From NCBI GenBank assembly GCA_025059435.1, contig JANXDK010000034.1, forward strand, positions 1 to 5,692: a DNA stretch of 5,692 nucleotides. The letters are read 5' to 3'. The DNA is from Thermoproteota archaeon. GTDB lineage: Archaea; Thermoproteota; EX4484-205; JAAOZP01. The notes beneath the pieces are model-generated. The model ran no database searches, was not told the origin of the DNA, and was given only the letters and a program-made list of their open reading frames with translations. Position 1 is the first letter of the stretch. Every line of letters starts with the position of its first letter. Both the position numbers and the translations under genes were made by a program. Positions 1-4,763 of the stretch are shown one piece after another.

Positions 1-549
1 AGAATATTTGTTACAAGCGTTAAGGACCCCTTTAAAGAATCGACAACAATAGGTTTTGAAAAAGCCGTTGAAAAGCAGATAGTCAAAGCTGTTGCAATGA
101 TACCTGAAATGAGTATCCTCACCGTTGAAGGTGCTGCAATGGCAGGTACACCCGGTGTAGCTTCAGCAATACTCGGTGAAGTCGCCAAGAGAGGGGTAAG
201 CGTCTGTATGATAAGTCAAGACGCTTCGGAAATAGGAATAACCCTCGTAGTAAGGGACGTTGACTTAGATAGGGCTCTGAAAGGGTTGAGAGAAGGGTTT
301 GGCAGGGAGAGGATCGTTAAAAGAATAAAGATTCAGAGAGGGGTTGCAGTAATCTCGGCAGTAGGAGAAGGAATGAGAGGTACTAAAGGTGTTGCAGCAA
401 GAATATTCTCGGCAGTAGCCGAAGCAGGGGTCAACGTTTTAGCAATAGCCCAAGGCTCCTCGGAGACAAACATATCATTCGTAGTGTCAATGGAGGATGC
501 TGAAAAAGCAATAAGGTCGATTCACGATAAGGTTATAGTAGGTCTATAA
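1..549 (+). CDS. lysC: Aspartate kinase, C-terminal ACT-domain region (5' partial)
   Basis: The frame is open from the first base and ends with TAA at 547-549, leaving 182 residues. The catalytic N-terminal kinase domain lies outside the window. The visible part begins with the linker after the kinase domain (VTSVKDPFKESTTIGFE) and then has two ACT domains. The first starts around the SILTVEG motif and contains GTPGVASAIL and SQDASEIGITLVV. The second starts at VAVISAVGEGM and contains GTKGVAARIFSAVAEAGVNV and QGSSETNISFVV, the classic aspartokinase ACT signature. In the family these domains bind amino-acid effectors (lysine and/or threonine) and regulate phosphorylation of aspartate, the first step to lysine, threonine and methionine. 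The protein stops just after the second ACT, so it is monofunctional with no fused homoserine dehydrogenase. Which effector it senses cannot be read from the sequence. It is convergent with the large minus-strand operon and not functionally tied to it. Confidence 0.93.
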   Translation, partial: RIFVTSVKDPFKESTTIGFEKAVEKQIVKAVAMIPEMSILTVEGAAMAGTPGVASAILGEVAKRGVSVCMISQDASEIGITLVVRDVDLDRALKGLREGFGRERIVKRIKIQRGVAVISAVGEGMRGTKGVAARIFSAVAEAGVNVLAIAQGSSETNISFVVSMEDAEKAIRSIHDKVIVGL

Positions 550-599
550 GGTGAAAATAAAAAGGATAAAAAGATTTCAACCCACTGGGATTTGAATGC

Positions 600-604
600 T
601 TTTT
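600..604 (+). terminator. Possible T-tract terminator of aspartate kinase
   Basis: Five consecutive T residues lie about 50 nt after the aspartate kinase stop codon, followed by further T-rich patches near 610, 646 and 677. Archaeal RNA polymerase terminates on short T-tracts without needing a hairpin. I see no stem-loop here, so this is only a plausible site. Confidence 0.25.
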
Positions 605-668
605 CACAAAATTTCTTAAAGCATAAAAACCATCTGTCATGACGCTTTTAACGGCCTAGTTAATGTAT

Positions 669-728
669 TCGAATTCTTTTCTTAATAAATACCATTCTTG
701 AGGTATATGGTTGAATCGAATTCCTTTT
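669..728. repeat. Diverged direct repeat with TCGAATTC core
   Basis: TCGAATTCTTTT at 669-680 recurs as TCGAATTCCTTTT at 716-728. Starts are 47 bp apart, and each copy is followed by an AATAA-containing AT-rich stretch. The cores are also palindromic (GAATTC), so the two copies could pair in either orientation. No function is assigned, and an AT-rich gap can give such matches by chance. Confidence 0.4.
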
Positions 729-914
729 AAGAATAATGAGGATTGAAGAGCATCAAATTAGGTGAAGTGGGGAAGAGAAGGGTACATACGTCATTTTTTA
801 TTGTTAACAATTTTGACCCTCATGCCCTATGCCCTGATAAGGTAAAAGTAAAGATGTCTTTTCAATTAGTGATATCATAAATCGAGGTTAAGAGGAAACC
901 TTAATTCAAGATGT

Positions 915-930
915 AAAATATTAAAAACCC
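915..930 (-). terminator. Probable terminator of the minus-strand operon after bud32
   Basis: Immediately downstream of the bud32 stop codon the minus strand reads AAGGGTTTTTAATATTTT, a T-rich run typical of archaeal intrinsic termination. A weak inverted repeat (TTAAAA / TTTTAA, 921-926 and 931-936) overlaps the stop. This fits bud32 being the last gene of the unit, since nothing follows it for 380 bases. Confidence 0.45.
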
Positions 931-932
931 TT

Positions 933-1589
933 TTAATGCCTAAGCTCTTTCTCAACGTATCTACCTCTTTTACTAATTTCCTTAATCCTCTCTTCAACTT
1001 TAATAGCAGATTCTCCGGCTGATGACTTATATCCTTCTAGGAATAGTTTTACAAGTGCCTCATTGTTCGGAAGCGGTGATAAACTAGAGACCAACGTGTA
1101 TATGTCCTCAGCCTTCTTCTCAACCTCATTAGAATATTCCCCTAAGCCAAAATCTATAAGAGTAAGCCTGTCATTTGAAACGATAACGTTTGCGGGGGTA
1201 AGGTCTCCATGCACTATACCTATCGAATGAAGCCTACCCACGATATATCCAAGCCTATTTATGAGATGGGGGAAAATACTTGAACGTTGTAAGTTTCTAA
1301 GGTTCTCGCCTTCCACATAACTCATTATTATCCATCCCTCTGCAGGGTTAATATGGTATATGAAGGGTGTTTCAACCCCCGCCCTCTTCGCCAAGCTCAG
1401 GAGAGAAGCTTCCCTGATCGTCCTAGACCTCCTTATGTATTCATCTAGTTCTCTAATCCTATATCCTTTTCGAACCCTCGTCTTAACCACGACCTTCATG
1501 TCCATCCATTCACATAGGGTTACGATTGCTTCGGCACCCTGGTAGAGGGTTCTAATTATCGTACAACCCTGCGGGAGGTGGTTTAACAT
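933..1589 (-). CDS. bud32: KEOPS complex kinase/ATPase Bud32 (PRPK family)
   Basis: This is the small protein kinase-like subunit of KEOPS. It acts with Kae1 in threonylcarbamoyl-adenosine (t6A37) modification of ANN-decoding tRNAs in the cytoplasm; in the family it behaves mainly as an ATPase that supports Kae1. Visible motifs are GAEA (residues 18-21) in place of a normal P-loop, the VVVK lysine at 36, E60 in TIREASLL, the hinge MSYVEG (89-94), the catalytic loop HGDLTPANVIV (127-137) and the metal-binding DFG in LIDFGLGE (146-148). It ends with a short basic tail, KRGRYVEKELRH, as usual for the family. The length of 218 residues is normal for a stand-alone Bud32. The ATG start is supported by GGTGGAGG (1597-1604) with 7 nt spacing. 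It overlaps the 3' end of kae1 by 38 nt, so the two KEOPS subunits are likely translationally coupled. Confidence 0.96.
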   Translation of the reverse strand: MLNHLPQGCTIIRTLYQGAEAIVTLCEWMDMKVVVKTRVRKGYRIRELDEYIRRSRTIREASLLSLAKRAGVETPFIYHINPAEGWIIMSYVEGENLRNLQRSSIFPHLINRLGYIVGRLHSIGIVHGDLTPANVIVSNDRLTLIDFGLGEYSNEVEKKAEDIYTLVSSLSPLPNNEALVKLFLEGYKSSAGESAIKVEERIKEISKRGRYVEKELRH

Positions 1590-2553
1590 CTGTTATCCTC
1601 CACCTTGGCTTAACAATGGAATCCTCTATATTCAGTCTCTCACCAAGCAAGTACTGGACTATACCTTCCCAAGCTATCATGACTCCATTATCGGCGTAAT
1701 ACTCTTTCGGATAATCTTTGAAGACGGCATTCCTCTCCTTGCACATTTCATTAGCCATTTGTCTCAGTCTAGTGTTAGCACCAACTCCGCCTGCTATAAT
1801 TAATTCGTTAACGCCCAGCATTGCCATCGCCCTCTCCGAGACTTCTATCAACATGGAAAATGCCGTCTCCTGTAATGAGAAACAAAGTTTTTCAATAGGC
1901 TCTTTGTCTAAGAGCCTTTCCAGCATGGTTAGCATTCCTGAGAATGAAACATTCATACCCTTTATGCTATAGGGGAGCTTCACCAACCTGTTAGATTTTG
2001 AAGCAAGTTCCATTACCTTGGGTCCACCGGGAAAACCTAATCCGGCTTTCCTAGCGAAAACGTCTATAAGATTCCCAATCGCGATGTCTTCAGTCTCTCC
2101 TAAGATCACATATTTATCGCCCGATGCATGCAATACTTGTGTATTACCGCCTGAAACATATAGTATAACGGGATTGGATGCTCTCGTCAGAACCCTAGCT
2201 ATGTTTATGTGAGACGCAGCGTGGTTAACACCGACTAATGGTTTCTCAAGCTTTAGTGAAAGCATTCTTGCCAAAGCTGCTCCAACTCTGAGACAGGGCC
2301 CTAGTCCAGGACCCCTTGCAAAGGCTACGATGTCAACCCTTTTAAAGTCAACCTTAGAAATTGCTTCCTGAAGCGCTTCAACAGCTTTTTCAATATGATG
2401 TTTAGCAGCCTCACTGGGATGTATTCCACCTGAAACAGGTCTGTATACTCTCCTGACGTCACAGAGTATTTGGAAAGGAGGGTGTTTGACGACCCCTATT
2501 CCAAATGTATGGGCGGTTGACTCTATGCCCACGCATGTTAAAGGCTCCCCCAC
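1552..2553 (-). CDS. kae1: tRNA N6-threonylcarbamoyladenosine synthase, KEOPS subunit Kae1
   Basis: This is the catalytic subunit of KEOPS (TsaD/Kae1/Qri7 family, ASKHA fold). It transfers the threonylcarbamoyl group from threonylcarbamoyl-AMP to A37 of tRNA. Family motifs run the length of the 333 residues: GIESTAHTFGIGV near the N-terminus, GGIHPSEAAKHH (42-53), metal-ligand histidines in NHAASH (H111 and H115), the nucleotide-binding VSGGNTQV (133-140), DIAIGN (156-161), GFPGGP (173-178), KGMNVSFSG (198-206), CFSLQETAF (224-232), GGVGANTRLR (255-264) and the metal-ligand Asp in ADNG (D288). It is not fused to Bud32, which follows as its own gene. The GTG start is supported by AGGTGAG, which includes the rps27ae stop, 6 nt upstream. 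An in-frame GTG at codon 8 (just before GIEST) is a possible shorter start closer to many homologues. The chosen GTG forms the loop of a perfect hairpin (separate entry). Confidence 0.97.
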   Translation of the reverse strand: MGEPLTCVGIESTAHTFGIGVVKHPPFQILCDVRRVYRPVSGGIHPSEAAKHHIEKAVEALQEAISKVDFKRVDIVAFARGPGLGPCLRVGAALARMLSLKLEKPLVGVNHAASHINIARVLTRASNPVILYVSGGNTQVLHASGDKYVILGETEDIAIGNLIDVFARKAGLGFPGGPKVMELASKSNRLVKLPYSIKGMNVSFSGMLTMLERLLDKEPIEKLCFSLQETAFSMLIEVSERAMAMLGVNELIIAGGVGANTRLRQMANEMCKERNAVFKDYPKEYYADNGVMIAWEGIVQYLLGERLNIEDSIVKPRWRITDVKPPPAGLYDN

Positions 2554-2560
2554 GGGGAGC
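2544..2560 (-). promoter_or_regulatory. Perfect hairpin with the kae1 GTG start codon as its loop
   Basis: On the minus strand GCTCCCC (2560-2554) is followed by GTG (2553-2551) and then GGGGAGC (2550-2544). This is a 7-bp uninterrupted, GC-rich inverted repeat whose three-base loop is exactly the annotated start codon of kae1. The Shine-Dalgarno AGGTGAG sits on its upstream edge, with its last G entering the stem. If folded in the mRNA it would restrict initiation unless the ribosome finishing rps27ae, whose stop is directly next to the stem, opens it. The structure is seen in the sequence; the regulatory role is inference. Confidence 0.5.
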
Positions 2561-2722
2561 TCACCTTAAAAACTCCGTATAGTTACAAGAGCCACAGTGC
2601 CACCTTGGCTTAACCTCTTTGTGGAAAGCCATAATCTTACCGCATCTTGGACATTTCCTATTTTTCAGTTTTAAAATACCTTTACTAGCATCGACCTCGT
2701 AGTATTTTATCAATTCCTTCAT
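2561..2722 (-). CDS. rps27ae: 30S ribosomal protein S27ae (zinc ribbon, 53 aa)
   Basis: This short gene encodes 53 residues starting MKELIKYYEVD and ending CNYTEFLR. It has a zinc-ribbon with cysteines at 24 and 27 (KCPRCG) and at 43 and 46 (HCGSC), plus the conserved PRWHCGSCNYTEF-type end of archaeal S27ae. It is a small-subunit protein; the eukaryotic version is made as a ubiquitin fusion, while archaeal ones are free-standing like this. The length is normal for the family. Its ATG overlaps the rps24e stop as ATGA (4 nt), with GGTGG (2729-2733) 6 nt upstream as ribosome binding site. Its TGA stop lies within the kae1 Shine-Dalgarno, so rps24e, rps27ae and kae1 are probably translated as a coupled series. 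Confidence 0.96.
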   Translation of the reverse strand: MKELIKYYEVDASKGILKLKNRKCPRCGKIMAFHKEVKPRWHCGSCNYTEFLR

Positions 2723-3078
2723 TTCCTACCACCAATAGCCTTGGCTTTCATCTCCATCCTCTTCTTCTTAATCTCTTCCTTTGCTTTCTTCTTCTCCTCT
2801 GGGGGAAGGTTTGCAACTTTTACGTGTAGTGGCTCTATGACAGCATACTCAGGAGAATAATACACGTGTGCTTCCCCTCGTGAAGAACTTTTTCCAGACA
2901 TGCTTTTCAAAAATACAACGTACACTGCTTCTAAAGGGGCTCCTTTCATGGCTGAAATCATCTGTCTAACTTCGAAGAGACTTGGAGTAGACTTTTTTGA
3001 ATGCGGTACTTCAAACAACATTTCCCTCCTTTTCAAGAGGGGGTTGTCGGATTCCCTTATTATCCTTACCTCTACCAC
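2719..3078 (-). CDS. rps24e: 30S ribosomal protein S24e
   Basis: The 119-residue protein has the S24e core: an N-terminal strand with the ESDNPLLKRREMLFEV motif, the helix region SLFEVRQMISAMKGAPLEAVYVVFLKS, and then GEAHVYYSPEYAVIEPLHV. It ends in a long Lys/Arg-rich tail (about residues 92-119, PPEEKKKAKEE and onward), as expected for an rRNA-binding extension. It is a component of the archaeal small ribosomal subunit. The start is a GTG, and the N-terminus MVEVRIIRESDNPLL aligns with the usual MEVKI-type start. It begins 25 nt after the dephospho-CoA kinase stop, the only clear gap inside the operon, and I see no good Shine-Dalgarno in that gap. A start-stop AUGUAA lies in the gap at 3092-3097. 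The 3' end overlaps rps27ae by 4 nt. Confidence 0.95.
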   Translation of the reverse strand: MVEVRIIRESDNPLLKRREMLFEVPHSKKSTPSLFEVRQMISAMKGAPLEAVYVVFLKSMSGKSSSRGEAHVYYSPEYAVIEPLHVKVANLPPEEKKKAKEEIKKKRMEMKAKAIGGRK

Positions 3079-3103
3079 GGGTTCAGGGTGTTTACATCAG
3101 GCT

Positions 3104-3607
3104 TTAAACGTTACTGGTCATCGTCCCAAGTATTTTGGAAACCATTTTACGCGATGATTCATCCACCCTTATGGCTACAACCCCCTCTCCAGGTTGGCCG
3201 TAGAGGACTAGGGAGCCCTCTGGAGCAGACTGGATGGCAACGAGTGTCAGCAGGTCTTCTTCACCTTCAACAATAATTGTTGATTTAGGCGACGAAACAG
3301 CCTCCCTTATAACCTTCCAAGAGTCTTCCGAAATAGTCCCAGGAGGGTTTTTAAGCATAAGGATCCTCCGCCCCTTTTTCAAGCATTCAGCGATCTCTAT
3401 CGACTTTCTCATAGTCTTACCATCCACTATGCATAAGTGTGGTTCGAAACCCATTTTGATAAGACTCGCCGAAACTATATCTCCCACGGTTATTAGAGGC
3501 TTCTCGGATCCCTTTAGAAAGCCCCTTATCTCAGAATCTGCTTTAAGCAGGGTTCCCAGAGGCTTCTTTACTATTCTCCTTGTTTCTTCCGTTGCCCTTA
3601 AAGACAC
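3104..3607 (-). CDS. GTP-dependent dephospho-CoA kinase (DUF359 family)
   Basis: This archaeal enzyme phosphorylates dephospho-CoA to CoA, the last step of coenzyme A synthesis, using GTP. It is unrelated to bacterial CoaE; the activity was established for the Thermococcus kodakarensis DUF359 protein. Visible family motifs in the 167 residues are KKPLGTLL (14-21), TVGDIVS (40-46), CIVDGKTMRK (59-68), KNPPGTIS (86-93), VEGEEDLLTL (113-122) and VLYGQPGEGVV (134-144), all in the expected order. The length is normal. The GTG start shares one base with the spt4 stop (TAGTG), and GGTGAGG (3616-3622) 8 nt upstream supports it. It sits between a transcription factor and ribosomal protein genes, an arrangement I recall as recurrent in archaea. 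This may reflect growth-coupled expression, which is inference. Confidence 0.92.
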   Translation of the reverse strand: MSLRATEETRRIVKKPLGTLLKADSEIRGFLKGSEKPLITVGDIVSASLIKMGFEPHLCIVDGKTMRKSIEIAECLKKGRRILMLKNPPGTISEDSWKVIREAVSSPKSTIIVEGEEDLLTLVAIQSAPEGSLVLYGQPGEGVVAIRVDESSRKMVSKILGTMTSNV

Positions 3608-3792
3608 TATTTAAGCCTCACCGCATACCTTCCTGGAACCCTAGCACCTATTAGTTTAGCTATCGATGAAGCTTCAGGATTGAATATCAATACTTCCCCA
3701 GCCCATTCTTGTGTAAACTCTTCACCTCCGCAATTTGGGCATTTTGAAGAATCGCTTATCATCCTACAGTTCAAACATGCTCGCAGCGGCAT
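3607..3792 (-). CDS. spt4: Transcription elongation factor Spt4 (RpoE2, E'')
   Basis: Spt4 is a 61-residue zinc protein that pairs with the NGN domain of Spt5 and stimulates RNA polymerase processivity. The four zinc ligands are C6 and C9 (RACLNC) and C18 and C21 (KCPNCGG). They are followed by the typical EWAGEVLIFNPEASSIAKLIG segment that forms the Spt5 interface, ending GRYAVRLK. The length matches archaeal Spt4. The ATG overlaps the rpoE1 stop by one base (TAATG), with GGAGG (3803-3807) 10 nt upstream inside rpoE1. Placement directly after rpoE1 is the usual archaeal order, which is why the two were historically named rpoE1 and rpoE2. Confidence 0.96.
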   Translation of the reverse strand: MPLRACLNCRMISDSSKCPNCGGEEFTQEWAGEVLIFNPEASSIAKLIGARVPGRYAVRLK

Positions 3793-4373
3793 TAAGCCTT
3801 AGCCTCCTGCTTAGGTTTCTCACCAGCTAGTTTCCTAATATCCTCCTCAATCCATTCGGGCTTGCCTAAGAAGGGTTGCCTTGCTGTCAGCCCTATCTTA
3901 TCTGTCATAGCACCTCTGCCTATTGAGACCGCTGCTATCCTCGCCCTAATCCAGTCGTTCTTCTGTATTATGCGTTTCGTCTGTCTTCCAATGAGAATTC
4001 CCTGGGAACTATTATAGTCCATATAGTCGTCGGTTATTTGTGAAACGTGCATTAACGCATCGGTCGTCACTAGTCTGACGAAAACCCCGAATTCTTCAAC
4101 CTCTACAACCCTACCTTCAACAACCTCGTTGACCTCAGGACAGTACGTGAGCACTTTAGCCCTGACCCTGTGATAACTATGCCCATCTCCAGGCGATATC
4201 TGGCCTACGGGGTCGAAATCATAATCAACAAGGAGTATGATATAGCCAATTCCCTCTATAACCATGCCCTCATACCTGTCTTTCAAAACGCTTTTGAAAA
4301 CCTTCCTAACCGGATCACCTAATCTAGAGGGGGGAATCCTGACTACGTCTTCAATCTCTATTATCTTAAATAA
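3792..4373 (-). CDS. rpoE1: DNA-directed RNA polymerase subunit Rpo7 (RpoE1, E'); no canonical start codon
   Basis: Rpo7 forms the RNA polymerase stalk with Rpo4 and is homologous to eukaryotic Rpb7. The N-terminal domain reads FKIIEIEDVVRIPPSRLGDPV, then KDRYEG and GDGHSYHRVR. An S1/OB domain follows from about residue 82 (VVEGRVVEVEEFGVFVRL, LMHVSQITDDY), ending LTARQPFLGKPEWIEED and a charged tail. Homologues start MFK or MYK, and the Met position corresponds here to a TTA codon (4373-4371). The only in-frame ATG, GTG or TTG near the front is TTG at 4286, which would give 164 residues and delete about 29 conserved ones. An in-frame TGA sits at 4379-4377. The ATG at 4380-4378 (TGATG with the PIN stop) is one base out of frame and meets TAA after four codons. 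I place the start at TTA because homology and Shine-Dalgarno spacing agree. A frameshift or sequence error remains possible. Gene identity is certain; the start is not. Confidence 0.85.
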   Translation of the reverse strand, partial: LFKIIEIEDVVRIPPSRLGDPVRKVFKSVLKDRYEGMVIEGIGYIILLVDYDFDPVGQISPGDGHSYHRVRAKVLTYCPEVNEVVEGRVVEVEEFGVFVRLVTTDALMHVSQITDDYMDYNSSQGILIGRQTKRIIQKNDWIRARIAAVSIGRGAMTDKIGLTARQPFLGKPEWIEEDIRKLAGEKPKQEAKA

Positions 4374-4378
4374 TTCTC

Positions 4379-4387
4379 ATCACCTCC
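4379..4387 (-). promoter_or_regulatory. Full-length Shine-Dalgarno (GGAGGTGAT) for rpoE1
   Basis: The minus strand reads GGAGGTGAT, a nine-base complement to the archaeal 16S rRNA 3' tail and the strongest such site seen in the window. It lies in the last codons of the PIN gene. From GGAGG to the TTA codon where rpoE1 homologues begin is 9 nt, a normal spacing. To the out-of-frame ATG it is only 2 nt, which is too short. It therefore decides in favour of initiation at or very near the TTA. Confidence 0.7.
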
Positions 4388-4763
4388 AGAACCCTGCTCC
4401 CGTAATCCTACCTTCTCCAGTAGGGTAAAAAACAGGTATTCCAAGGACCCTAAGCCTCCTACGCAACACGCTGTCGGCTGTCGCAACAGCTGCTTTATAA
4501 GTTTTTGCGAGAAAAACCAGAGAATCGTCGCAACTCATTCCGGTTGGTGGAAGGACTTTAATGTCCTTAATAGACTCTAGCGCTATACTAGCAATGCCAG
4601 CGATCTTATGCCTACTATTACGCAGTCTTCTTAGTTCAACTAGTGTTTCAAAAGGCAATACCAGTTTTGCATAGCCTCCAGTTAATTCAAAAATTCCCCT
4701 TATGAAGTCGACACCTGTTTCAAAAGGGGCGAGAATAGCACTTGAATCCAGGAGAACGATCAA
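4380..4763 (-). CDS. PIN-domain protein, archaeal Fcf1/Utp24-like (probable rRNA-processing nuclease)
   Basis: The 127-residue protein is essentially a single PIN domain. Acidic residues expected to bind metal are D6 (MIVLLDSSAI), E43 (ETLVELRRL), D79 or D80 (CDDSLVFLA) and D97 (VATADSVLRRRL). The LRRRLRVLGIPVFY end is characteristic of the archaeal COG1412 family related to eukaryotic Fcf1/Utp24, an endonuclease of 18S rRNA maturation. The neighbourhood between eIF2 gamma and rpoE1 fits that assignment and argues against a VapC toxin, since no antitoxin gene is adjacent. The rRNA-processing role is inferred from the family. The start is TTG, overlapping the eIF2 gamma stop as TTGA (4 nt). 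Its stop TGA overlaps an ATG (TGATG) at the front of rpoE1. Confidence 0.88.
   Translation of the reverse strand: MIVLLDSSAILAPFETGVDFIRGIFELTGGYAKLVLPFETLVELRRLRNSRHKIAGIASIALESIKDIKVLPPTGMSCDDSLVFLAKTYKAAVATADSVLRRRLRVLGIPVFYPTGEGRITGAGFWR

Larger units (their letters stand above)
550..932. other. AT-rich intergenic gap between convergent genes; no gene seen
   Basis: This stretch of about 380 bases separates the 3' ends of aspartate kinase (plus) and bud32 (minus). All three frames on both strands are dense with stops, and the longest ATG-initiated frames I traced by eye are about 13 codons or fewer. I found no tRNA cloverleaf, no C/D-box pair and no CRISPR-like repeat. It does hold T-tracts (600-604, 794-799), a diverged direct repeat around TCGAATTC (669-680 and 716-728), an 8-bp palindrome GTCATGAC (636-643) and a perfect tandem ATGCCCT pair (822-835). 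The simplest reading is two transcript ends plus spacer DNA. A small non-coding RNA is not excluded. Confidence 0.7.

Noticed and set aside
663..680. TTCGAAT resembling a tRNA T-loop
   Set aside because: The flanking bases do not form a T-stem, and no anticodon or acceptor arm can be drawn around it.
550..932. Small protein genes in the intergenic gap
   Set aside because: Every frame beginning with ATG on either strand that I traced closes within about 13 codons, and none has a well-spaced Shine-Dalgarno. The GGTGA after the aspartate kinase stop leads to no start codon.
1360..2212. Plus-strand open frames at 1360-1545, 1718-1972 and 2018-2212
   Set aside because: They are antisense shadows of bud32 and kae1 with no plausible domain or ribosome binding context.
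2900..3614. Three overlapping plus-strand open frames (2900-3157, 3001-3276, 3234-3614)
   Set aside because: They lie opposite rps24e and the dephospho-CoA kinase, whose motifs are unambiguous. The translations show no family features.
4380..4763. PIN-domain gene as the toxin of a VapBC system
   Set aside because: No antitoxin gene precedes it, it sits in a housekeeping operon, and its LRRRLR-LGIPV ending fits the Fcf1-like archaeal family rather than VapC.
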